In this document: positions 27,427 to 35,033 of the stretch, piece after piece | Position numbering within the stretch: the stretch's first letter is position 1 | How the letters are laid out: the number at the start of each line of letters is the position of its first letter | NCBI GenBank assembly: GCA_903873705.1 | Contig: CAIQPK010000092.1 | Coordinates: 91,266 to 155,265 of the forward strand | DNA from: an uncultured Acidobacteriota bacterium | Lineage (GTDB): Bacteria; Acidobacteriota; Terriglobia; Terriglobales; Acidobacteriaceae | Direction: 5' to 3' | Length of the DNA stretch: 64,000 nt | Position numbers and translations under genes: made by a program | Notes under the pieces: model-generated | What the model was told of the DNA's origin: nothing | Database searches by the model: none | What the model saw: only the letters and a program-made list of their open reading frames with translations

Positions 27427-28635
27427 ATGTCGCAAACAAATAGGTGGGGGCTGGTCGTAGCCGCAGTCTGTTTCCAGATGTCACTGGGCGCGGCTTATGC
27501 CTGGAGCGTGTTTACCGGTCCGCTGTCGAAGGAATACGGCTGGAGCATCTCGCAGGTTGCTTATGCTTTCACCATCGGCTGGTTCTTTCTTGGAACCGCG
27601 GCGGTAGTAGGTGGTCTCTGGCTGCATCGCAGCACACCTCGCATGGTGGCAATGACCGGCGGACTGTTGTGGGGCGCCGGCGTCTTTCTGGCTAGCTTCT
27701 CCGGTCCAAGGTTGTGGTGGTTGTACCTGACCTATGGCGTGCTCGGTGGCATCGGCCTGGGAATGGGCTACATTGTGCCCATTTCTTTTCTCGTAAAGTG
27801 GTTCCCTGACCGCAGAGGACTCATCGTCGGCCTTGCGGTGGGAGGATTTGGAGCGGGCTCGCTTATCTCGGCGCCGGTCGCCCATCACTTGATTGAGAGC
27901 CTCGGTGTGTCACGCACTTTTGCCTGCCTGGGCATCGCTTACGCTATGATCGCGACGATCTCCGCGTCATTCATGAAAAATCCGCCAGAGGGCTGGACCC
28001 CTGAGGGATGGACACCCAGCGCGAAGCAGAGTTCACAACGCTCGACTCGCGATTACACGCTTGCCGAGGCCCTTAGAACGTGGCAATGGTGGGCCATCTG
28101 TCTGCTGCTTTGCATCAATACCATGGCTGGATTGTCCGTGGTTTCGCAGGCTGCTCCTATATTCAAGGAGTTAGGAAAAGTAACTCCAGCGGCGGCCGCA
28201 GGCATGGTGGGCATCATCAGCATCGGTAACGGTCTCGGCCGCGTGATCTGGGCGTGGATATCCGATATGACCAGCAGGAAAATTGCTTATTTCTCCATGT
28301 ACCTTGTGGGCGCTCTTCTCTTTTGGAATTACCACAACATCTCGTCGCCGGTCCTGCTTCTGATTGTCACGTTTACGCTGGTGACCTGCTACGGCGGAGG
28401 CTATGGTGTCACACCAGCCTTCGCTGCGGATTACTTCGGTCCGCGACATGTGGGATCGATCTTCGGCTTTATGATGCTGCCCTGGGCATTCACCTCGGCG
28501 TTTGGTCCGTCGCTGTTTGCCTATCTGAGACAAACGACCGGCTCTTACACGGAAGGCCTTTATCTCATCGCCGGAATGCTGACCCTGGCGCTGGTGCTTC
28601 CGACCCTCGTCAAGCCACCCAAAGCCGCCCACTAA
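27427..28635 (+). CDS. OFA-family major facilitator transporter (oxalate/formate antiporter group)
   Basis: This 402-residue membrane protein has 12 predicted helices. The start NRWGLVVAAVCFQMSLGAAY followed by AWSVFTGPLSKEYGWS is characteristic of the OFA group, named for OxlT. The loop MGYIVPISFLVKWFPDRRGL and the later IGNGLGRVIWAWISDMTSRK also match. Members exchange or symport small carboxylates (oxalate, formate, lactate, pyruvate). It is the only inner-membrane transporter in the periplasmic enzyme island and so is a natural candidate for taking up the acid product. No strong ribosome-binding site is seen. A clear terminator follows. Confidence 0.88.
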   Translation: MSQTNRWGLVVAAVCFQMSLGAAYAWSVFTGPLSKEYGWSISQVAYAFTIGWFFLGTAAVVGGLWLHRSTPRMVAMTGGLLWGAGVFLASFSGPRLWWLYLTYGVLGGIGLGMGYIVPISFLVKWFPDRRGLIVGLAVGGFGAGSLISAPVAHHLIESLGVSRTFACLGIAYAMIATISASFMKNPPEGWTPEGWTPSAKQSSQRSTRDYTLAEALRTWQWWAICLLLCINTMAGLSVVSQAAPIFKELGKVTPAAAAGMVGIISIGNGLGRVIWAWISDMTSRKIAYFSMYLVGALLFWNYHNISSPVLLLIVTFTLVTCYGGGYGVTPAFAADYFGPRHVGSIFGFMMLPWAFTSAFGPSLFAYLRQTTGSYTEGLYLIAGMLTLALVLPTLVKPPKAAH

Positions 28636-28659
28636 GCCACAACCAAACTGGCACAAAGC

Positions 28660-28700
28660 CAAGCGATCCCTTACACGCAAGCACGTGAGGGATCGCTTTT
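28660..28700 (+). terminator. Rho-independent terminator of the OFA transporter gene
   Basis: AAGCGATCCCT (28660-28670) and AGGGATCGCTT (28687-28697) form a perfect 11-bp stem, followed by a T-tract up to 28700. It lies between two convergent genes and may stop transcription from both sides. Confidence 0.85.
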
Positions 28701-28724
28701 TCGCGGGTGGACGCTATTAGTGCA

Positions 28725-31520
28725 CTAGAAGAGCGGTTGACGCGCCAACGGAACGTGCGATGCCCAGGCGCGCGAGCGGGAAGATACAGCGACCTGGGTT
28801 GGGATCACACGCGAATGAGCCGAGACTTCAAACGCAGGTGCGGCCGCGCATACCGGCGACGATTGTGCTGCGGCCAGCTGCGCAACGCGCAGGCGGGAAG
28901 GAGAACAGGAAATGTAGTCCACTCCGAGGGTCTGGAAGAAGGCAATCGATTCGGGATCGCCGGCGTGCTCGCCGCAAACGCCGATCTTTATGGAGCGGTC
29001 CACAGCACGCACCGATGCAATCGCCATTTCCATCAGCTTTCCAACGCCCTCCCGGTCGATCGTCACGAACGGATCGGTTTTGAGCAGCCCCTGCTCCAGG
29101 TAGGACGAGATGTAGCTCGCTGAGTCGTCGCGCGAGAAACCGAAGGTCATCTGTGTAAGGTCGTTGGTGCCAAAAGAAATGAAGCTGACATGGCTGGCAA
29201 TCTGTGCCGCACAGATCGCCGCGCGGGGTAACTCGATCATGGCGCCAATCCTGAAAGCAATGGTCGCGGTATGCTCCGCGAAGACTTCCTTCGCCGTGGC
29301 TTGAATCATTTCGGCAAGCACACGCATTTCCGCTTCTGACGCCACCAGCGGCACCATGATCTCTGGCGAAGGATGAGCGCCTTCAGCCGCAACGCGAAGC
29401 GCTGCCTGAAGGATGGCACGCACCTGCATCTGCAGTATCTCCGGAAAGGTGAGGCTCAAACGACATCCGCGATGCCCCATCATCGGGTTGACCTCGGTCA
29501 GGGCGTCAATCTTCCTTCGCACAGCCTCAAGCGACTTGCACACGTCCCAGTTCTCATCGGCTCGGGCACAGGCGATTTGCGCTTCGATCTCGACAGTCGA
29601 AGGCAGGAACTCGTGCAGCGGCGGGTCAAGAAGCCGAATGGTGACCGGCGATGGCGACATCGTACGGAAAAGGTCTTCGAAATCCGATTGCTGCATGGGC
29701 AGCAACACGTCGAGCGCCGCGATGCGCTCCTCGATTGTGTCAGCTACGATCATGCGCTGGACGTGAGACAGGCGTTCGGCCGCAAAAAACATATGTTCGG
29801 TGCGGCAAAGACCGATGCCCGTCGCGCCCTGGGCCATCGCCGCGAGAGCGTCCGCTGGAGTATCGGCGTTGGCCCGAACGCGGAAGGGCATCCGCTCACG
29901 AGCCCACCCCATCAGCTGAGCCAGTTCCGCACACTCCGCGTTAGGTGGCCGCAGCGGCGCCCTGCCGGCGAATACCTCGCCTGTTCCGCCGTCGATGGAC
30001 AACCAATCTCCTTCCTGCAGCGTTGTTGCCCCGACCTGCACCGTACGCGCCTTTGCGTTGATACAGATTTCATGGGCGCCAGTAATGCAGGACTTGCCCA
30101 TGCCTCGGGCCACCACAGCGGCATGGCTTGTGGCCCCTCCGCGGGCCGTTAGAAAGCCCACTGCAGCGTTCATGCCGTCGATGTCGTCAGCGGTCGTTTC
30201 AGTGGTAATCAGGATGACCGCCTTGCCCTGGGCCTTCATGGCAACAGCCTGACCCGCCGTCAGCGCAATTTGACCGACAGCGGCACCAGGCGAAGCAGCG
30301 AGCCCCGATGTCAAAGGCGGATTCGCCAAGGCAACACGATCGAATTGGGGCGTCAGGATGTCGGCCAGGCTGGAAGGCCTGATGCGGCGTATAGCCTCGT
30401 CCCGGCTGATGATTCCCTCCTCCGCCAGGTCGAACGCAATCTTTACCGCTGCAATCGCACTGCGCTGGGCCGAGCGCGTCTGGAGCAGGAACAACCTTCC
30501 CTTCTCGACCGTGAACTCGAAGTCCTGGACGTCGCGGAAGTACGCTTCGAGACGCGCCGCAACCTGCATGAGTTCCGCGGAAACGTCCGGCATCTGCCCC
30601 GCAAGGGCAGCGAGCGGAATCGGCGTGGCCGTGCCGGCGACGATGTCTTCACCTTGCGCGTCAGCGAGATACTCGCCGAAAACCGCACGTTCTCCAGTCG
30701 ACGGATTACGGGTGAAGCCGACGCCGGTGCCGCTGTCTGGCCCGTGGTTGCCAAAAACCATGGTCTGCACGGTGACAGCAGTGCCGGTGGATTCAGAAAT
30801 GTCGTGGATTTGCCGATAGCTCCTGGCCCGCGGCGTGTGCCAGGAATGAAAAACTGCCTCGATGGCCATCGTGACCTGAACGCGGGGATCCTGCGGAAAG
30901 GGCTTGCCGGTATGTTGAAGGATCACCTGCTGGAACGCCGCAATCACCTCCCGCATTCTCGCACTGCTGGACGCAATGTCGGGGTTTGCTTTTGCGTCGG
31001 CGTTCGTAAAGTGCTTCACTCCCGTGACACCTTCCATAGCCGCCTCGAACACGGATTTGGGAACATCGAGCACGATGGAGCCGAACATCTGCAGGAGCCG
31101 CTTGTAGGAGTCGAGCGCGAAGATCTCGGAGCCGCTCCGGGCGGCGAGAGCCGGCAGGGTGTCATCGTTCAGACCAATATTGAGAACTGTGTCCATCATG
31201 CCAGGCATGGAAACGGGGGCACCGGAACGCACGCTTACCAACAGCGGGTCCTGTGCGTCTCCGAGACGCTTGCCAGACTGTGCCTCGAGCCAATGTATCG
31301 TCCGCTCTACTTCGGCGGAGACACCAGACGGCAGCACGCCCTGGTCCAGAAACAGGCGGCAAACGTCGGTGGTGAGTGTAAAGCCGGGCGGCACGGGAAT
31401 GCCGAGGGACGTCATTTCCGCAAGGCCGGCACCTTTGCCACCGAGAATGGCGGTCATGGAGCCGTCGCCATCCACTACGTCCGATCCGAAACGATAAACG
31501 CGTTTTCCATTCGTGCTCAT
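28725..31520 (-). CDS. ppdK: Pyruvate, phosphate dikinase
   Basis: This enzyme interconverts pyruvate + ATP + phosphate and PEP + AMP + diphosphate in the cytoplasm. I chose ATG 31520 (931 residues) because GAGGAG precedes it and the protein then begins RVYRFGSDVVDGDGSM just before the conserved ILGGKGAGLAEM of the nucleotide domain; the frame remains open upstream but is not conserved. The phosphohistidine is in GGATSHAAVVARGMG (His466). The C-terminal PEP/pyruvate barrel has FGTNDLTQMTFGFSRDD and the catalytic Cys of GVCGEHAGDP (Cys849). After the usual end (SCSPSRLRVAQLAAAQ) there are about 50 extra residues of low complexity, making the protein longer than the usual ~875-890. It is divergent from a TPR regulator gene. 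Confidence 0.93.
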   Translation of the reverse strand: MSTNGKRVYRFGSDVVDGDGSMTAILGGKGAGLAEMTSLGIPVPPGFTLTTDVCRLFLDQGVLPSGVSAEVERTIHWLEAQSGKRLGDAQDPLLVSVRSGAPVSMPGMMDTVLNIGLNDDTLPALAARSGSEIFALDSYKRLLQMFGSIVLDVPKSVFEAAMEGVTGVKHFTNADAKANPDIASSSARMREVIAAFQQVILQHTGKPFPQDPRVQVTMAIEAVFHSWHTPRARSYRQIHDISESTGTAVTVQTMVFGNHGPDSGTGVGFTRNPSTGERAVFGEYLADAQGEDIVAGTATPIPLAALAGQMPDVSAELMQVAARLEAYFRDVQDFEFTVEKGRLFLLQTRSAQRSAIAAVKIAFDLAEEGIISRDEAIRRIRPSSLADILTPQFDRVALANPPLTSGLAASPGAAVGQIALTAGQAVAMKAQGKAVILITTETTADDIDGMNAAVGFLTARGGATSHAAVVARGMGKSCITGAHEICINAKARTVQVGATTLQEGDWLSIDGGTGEVFAGRAPLRPPNAECAELAQLMGWARERMPFRVRANADTPADALAAMAQGATGIGLCRTEHMFFAAERLSHVQRMIVADTIEERIAALDVLLPMQQSDFEDLFRTMSPSPVTIRLLDPPLHEFLPSTVEIEAQIACARADENWDVCKSLEAVRRKIDALTEVNPMMGHRGCRLSLTFPEILQMQVRAILQAALRVAAEGAHPSPEIMVPLVASEAEMRVLAEMIQATAKEVFAEHTATIAFRIGAMIELPRAAICAAQIASHVSFISFGTNDLTQMTFGFSRDDSASYISSYLEQGLLKTDPFVTIDREGVGKLMEMAIASVRAVDRSIKIGVCGEHAGDPESIAFFQTLGVDYISCSPSRLRVAQLAAAQSSPVCAAAPAFEVSAHSRVIPTQVAVSSRSRAWASHVPLARQPLF

Positions 31521-31584
31521 GGGTGGTCTCCTCGAGGGCCTGGGTACGCTGAATTTGGCTGTTGCGTAGGCACAGCCTGTGAAA

Positions 31585-31613
31585 AACATAGGCAAATATC
31601 GGGGACCGATCAA
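31585..31613 (-). promoter_or_regulatory. Possible sigma70 promoter of ppdK
   Basis: On the minus strand TTGATC (31608-31613) and TATGTT (31585-31590) are 17 bp apart, giving a leader of roughly 57 nt to the ATG at 31520. Confidence 0.45.
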
Positions 31614-31825
31614 GCCTGCATAGTCCGATTCGGACGAGGGATGGGCGGGACGCCATGGCCGGTGAGTCAAATTGGGAGGGCAACCCCGGGCGACTGTCAT
31701 ACAGGCAGGACGCATACGGGTATGGAAGTTGAGGCGATCCCGTGTCGCGCGGACACGAAGGAACCGATTCACCCGCGCCGCAAAGTCACGGCCGGGGCCA
31801 AGCGTACGGGTATATAGTAACTGGC

Positions 31826-33418
31826 ATGAAAACACTGCTGAATACGGGCATACTGCTGCAAATCGAACAGCATGCGATTACCTGTGACGCACCCGCCGGC
31901 TTCGCCGCCCTGGACGCGTTATTCGAGCAGGGCGAGGATATTGAGGTCCCAGCCGCGCTGCTGGGACGCTTCCGTCTGTGCCTCACCGAATGGGTAGATA
32001 TGGGCTATCGGGACGCGGATCTACTCTCGCGCCTGTCCCCGCGGCTGCTGCCGCAGGACGAAGCGGACTTGTCCGTTTTGGACTACATCCGCCACCAGCT
32101 TGCGGCATCCTGCGAGGCCATTACGAGGGAGGAGGTTGAACCAGCCCTGGATTTGCTGGATCTTGTGCTGCGGCTGGGGAAGGGGATTTTGCCACCTTAC
32201 CTGGAGTACCTGGCGCACTTTTGGAAAGGACGTGCGCATCGCAAGAAGGGCGACTACGAGCTGGCCGCACAGCATATTTGCAGCGCGCAGATGGCGGCGC
32301 TGGCGGCACATGCTCCCCGGCTGGTGGCCGTTACTAAAATCCACGAGAGCTGGCTCGTCTTCCAGAAGGGTGAACGCAAGGCTGCCTACCAGTTGCTGGA
32401 CGACGCCGAGGCCGAGCTGCGGCCCACCGGGAACACGCTCTGGATGGGAAATATTCAATCTGCCAGGGGGCGATTCATCCGGCGATCAGGCGAATATGAG
32501 CGTGCCCTGGCTTACTTTGAGGATGCCATTGCCCTCTACAACCAACATTATTCGCGACATCCCAACCTGGCGCGAGCGCTGGTGAACGCCGCCTATGTGA
32601 AGCGGTTGATGGCGCTGGACCTGCAGGGGGATGCAGATAAGGGACAGCTGCACGGCGGCGTCCACGCGCAATACCTGAAGATCACGCGCGAGGCCCTGGC
32701 GCTGCTCAAACAGGCGGAGACCATCTATGCCGCCCAGCATCACCAGGGCGGAACCGGATCTGTGCTGGTAAATGCGGGGCATCTGCACCTTTGCAGCGGC
32801 GACATCGACGGGGCGTTATCAGAAGGACAGCGAGCCTACGACCTTGGCCGTGCACGGCATGACACGATCCTGACGTCGCGCGCACGCAACCTGCAGTCGG
32901 CTGCAGAACTGGCGAAGTCGGAGGAACAGATCGCGGAAGACACTTCGGCAAGCGCCCACCTGGCAGTGCAATATGCGGAAGAAGCCATCGACCTGGCGCT
33001 GCAAACGCAGAACCGGCAGTTGTTGGCTGAGGCCTATCTCGCCCGTGGGGCGGCCGCGATCGACGAACACTTCCAGGATTGGGAGAAGGCGCGCGACTGC
33101 GCGGCGAAGACTGCTGCCCTGGTGTTGCGGGATGATCGCGACCACTTGTACAAGCAGTTGTGCCAGCTGAAGGCCAGGCTACTGGTGGCTTTGGGCGTGG
33201 ACGAGACGTTGAAGCAATGGTCGGAGGGGCACTTCGGGGACAAGACTTTCCGTCAAATCGAGGAGGACTTTGCAGAACTTGTCATTCCAAAAATATGGGC
33301 AAATCTGGGCCACAGTGTCTCGCGCGTGGCGCAACAACATTCCATTTCACCCAAAAAAGTGAGACGCATTTTACAAAACGTAGGCGTCAGCGCGCCGGGA
33401 AGACCTAAGACTCAGTAA
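31826..33418 (+). CDS. TPR-repeat regulator with C-terminal Fis-like helix-turn-helix
   Basis: This 530-residue soluble protein starts at ATG 31826; an earlier GTG would add 28 residues of unconserved sequence. Most of it is helical TPR-like repeats (for example ARGRFIRRSGEYERALAYFE and LARALVNAAYVKRLMALD, about residues 100-420). The last ~50 residues, FRQIEEDFAELVIPKIWANL then GHSVSRVAQQHSISPKKVRR, resemble the Fis-type DNA-binding helix-turn-helix used in bacterial enhancer-binding proteins. There is no signal peptide or receiver. TATATAGT at 31811-31818, just before the start codon, could be a -10 box, which would make the message nearly leaderless. It is divergent from ppdK and may regulate it; that is only positional evidence. 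Confidence 0.75.
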   Translation: MKTLLNTGILLQIEQHAITCDAPAGFAALDALFEQGEDIEVPAALLGRFRLCLTEWVDMGYRDADLLSRLSPRLLPQDEADLSVLDYIRHQLAASCEAITREEVEPALDLLDLVLRLGKGILPPYLEYLAHFWKGRAHRKKGDYELAAQHICSAQMAALAAHAPRLVAVTKIHESWLVFQKGERKAAYQLLDDAEAELRPTGNTLWMGNIQSARGRFIRRSGEYERALAYFEDAIALYNQHYSRHPNLARALVNAAYVKRLMALDLQGDADKGQLHGGVHAQYLKITREALALLKQAETIYAAQHHQGGTGSVLVNAGHLHLCSGDIDGALSEGQRAYDLGRARHDTILTSRARNLQSAAELAKSEEQIAEDTSASAHLAVQYAEEAIDLALQTQNRQLLAEAYLARGAAAIDEHFQDWEKARDCAAKTAALVLRDDRDHLYKQLCQLKARLLVALGVDETLKQWSEGHFGDKTFRQIEEDFAELVIPKIWANLGHSVSRVAQQHSISPKKVRRILQNVGVSAPGRPKTQ

Positions 33419-33905
33419 GCGGGCCCGGCACAAAGATCCGGCTCTCGGGCGACATCTCCGGGCTCAACCGGGGCGCATTGCAAAGCATGTCCGGCACAGC
33501 GTTCAGATAAACGGTCAGCTTCAGGCTTTTATGGACGCTCGGGCGTCGTATGGAAGTGGCCGTGATGACGGCTGTGCCGGTAATGCCCGTGGCGTAAAAA
33601 GTCGCCCATTTCGTAGTCGAAACCACCTTGCCGCAAGCGTCGCCCTCGCAGCTCCACGCCACGCCCTGGCCGCCATCATTGAGAGCGTCAACCTTGATGG
33701 TGAGGGACTGGCCCAGGTCAATGGCAGCTACGCCGACTGGAAAGTCTGGAAAGTCCAGCGCTACGGGAGCCATCAGTCGTGACCCTAGTGCGGCCGCCGC
33801 AACGCAAAGGGCCGAGACCAGGGTCCACCGGATCGCGCGCTTCAAAACCTCGGCGTTGAAGCCACCAACGGCAATGGGATACGTCTGTGCGTTCATTTGG
33901 CTCAT
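33405..33905 (-). CDS. Membrane-anchored protein with Ig-like domain, unknown function
   Basis: This 166-residue protein has one membrane segment near residues 26-44 (RWTLVSALCVAAAALGSRLM), then an extracytoplasmic domain of beta strands with two Cys that could form a disulfide (WSCEGDACG). The pattern DLGQSLTIKVDALNDGGQGV...TFYATGITGTAVITATS is that of a bacterial Ig-like (BIG2-type) domain. The start codon lies 3 bases after the stop of the CusF-SCO gene (TAGAAGATG), so translation is coupled to it. Its 3' end overlaps the convergent TPR regulator by 14 bp. A structural or adhesion-like role is possible; no function can be assigned. Confidence 0.7.
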   Translation of the reverse strand: MSQMNAQTYPIAVGGFNAEVLKRAIRWTLVSALCVAAAALGSRLMAPVALDFPDFPVGVAAIDLGQSLTIKVDALNDGGQGVAWSCEGDACGKVVSTTKWATFYATGITGTAVITATSIRRPSVHKSLKLTVYLNAVPDMLCNAPRLSPEMSPESRIFVPGPLTES

Positions 33906-33908
33906 CTT

Positions 33909-34787
33909 CTATTGGCCCGATGTGGTTACTTGCTTGATCATAGCGTCCACCAACTCCGGCTGTCTCCATTCGCTCCCATCCCACATATTGGCGACCGTAC
34001 CGTCGGGAGTCAACAGCACGGTTCTCATGCCATGGGTAATCAGGTTGTCTTTGGAATAGTAGGTAAGGCCAAAAGCCGCGGCCAAGGTCTGCAGATCTTC
34101 AGGCTTCGTGGAAACAAAATCCCAGTGCCCAAAGCCCGCGGCATTGTTATACAAGTGGGTCAGGCCGAACTGCCGCATCACTGAAGGGGTGTCGTACGCC
34201 GGGTCAAGAGTAATGCTCACCAGGTGTGTCTTCTTATAGAAATCCGGGGTCTTCAAGAGTTCCTTCTGGATCGAGGCGAATTCACTGGTAAGCATGGGGC
34301 AAAACGTTGGAAACGGGCACCGCGTGTAAATGAAGGTGACCAGTACCGCTTTCCCTTTGAAGTTACTAAGGTGAATCGTCTTTCCATCCTGGTTGACCAG
34401 GGGTACATCCGGGATCGAAGCTCCGATGATCGATACGTGATTTTCCTGTTCGATCACGGTCGTGTCATCGGCAGTCGTTCCTGACTCGTGGCCAAGAATT
34501 ACCACGTTTTCCAGCCAGTAATTCTTGTCCTTGTTCACCACCAAAGTGGCGGTGATGTCATCACCCAACTGAGTCTTTGCGAGAGCCTCCGCGTCTTTCA
34601 CAGCGTAGGGCATCGTCATCGCGGCCATGAAACCAGGTATGTCTTGCTGACGGACGGTCAGCTGGCCAGTGCTTTTGCCCAGGACGCGTCCGCGCAGAGC
34701 GTAGTGTTGCTGGGAGCTTCGGCAACCGCTAAAGATAGTGCACATCAACAGGAACACAAGCAAAGCAGGCAAACGGCGGCGATGCAT
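33909..34787 (-). CDS. CusF-like / SCO1-SenC fusion lipoprotein (copper handling)
   Basis: This 292-residue protein starts at ATG 34787, which sits 8 bases after GGAGA; GTG/ATG codons 3 and 6 bases upstream are also possible. The signal ends in a lipobox (LMCTIFSGC). Residues ~30-100 resemble a CusF-type copper-binding domain, with FMAAMTMPYAV holding the Met residues that bind copper. Residues ~115-290 are a SCO1/SenC thioredoxin-like domain (HLSNFKGKAVLVTFIYTRC, then PAYDTPSVMRQFGL and the conserved His in ITHGMRTVLL). The Cys pair reads TRCPFPTFCPML, a C-x5-C spacing instead of the classical C-x3-C. SCO proteins deliver copper to the CuA site of cytochrome oxidases. No oxidase genes are nearby in the window. 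Confidence 0.88.
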   Translation of the reverse strand: MHRRRLPALLVFLLMCTIFSGCRSSQQHYALRGRVLGKSTGQLTVRQQDIPGFMAAMTMPYAVKDAEALAKTQLGDDITATLVVNKDKNYWLENVVILGHESGTTADDTTVIEQENHVSIIGASIPDVPLVNQDGKTIHLSNFKGKAVLVTFIYTRCPFPTFCPMLTSEFASIQKELLKTPDFYKKTHLVSITLDPAYDTPSVMRQFGLTHLYNNAAGFGHWDFVSTKPEDLQTLAAAFGLTYYSKDNLITHGMRTVLLTPDGTVANMWDGSEWRQPELVDAMIKQVTTSGQ

Positions 34788-35033
34788 CATCACTTCTCCC
34801 GGCTTTGGGGCCTTCTCGTCTCGGCTTCCGCTCTCTTGCTATCGCCAGCGCGAAGCTCCAGAACGCGATGCCCGGGCCCTGTCCTTCAAGTATCTGCATG
34901 GCGGCATTCACTCATGCGCTGAAGGAAGACGTGATTAGCATACATCTTCTGCATAGCCTCTGAGGAGCCAGCGAACGGCCCGCCGGTGGGCGCCTCGAAT
35001 GCTCCCGAGACGCCCTGTCAGCCTGCGCCGCAA

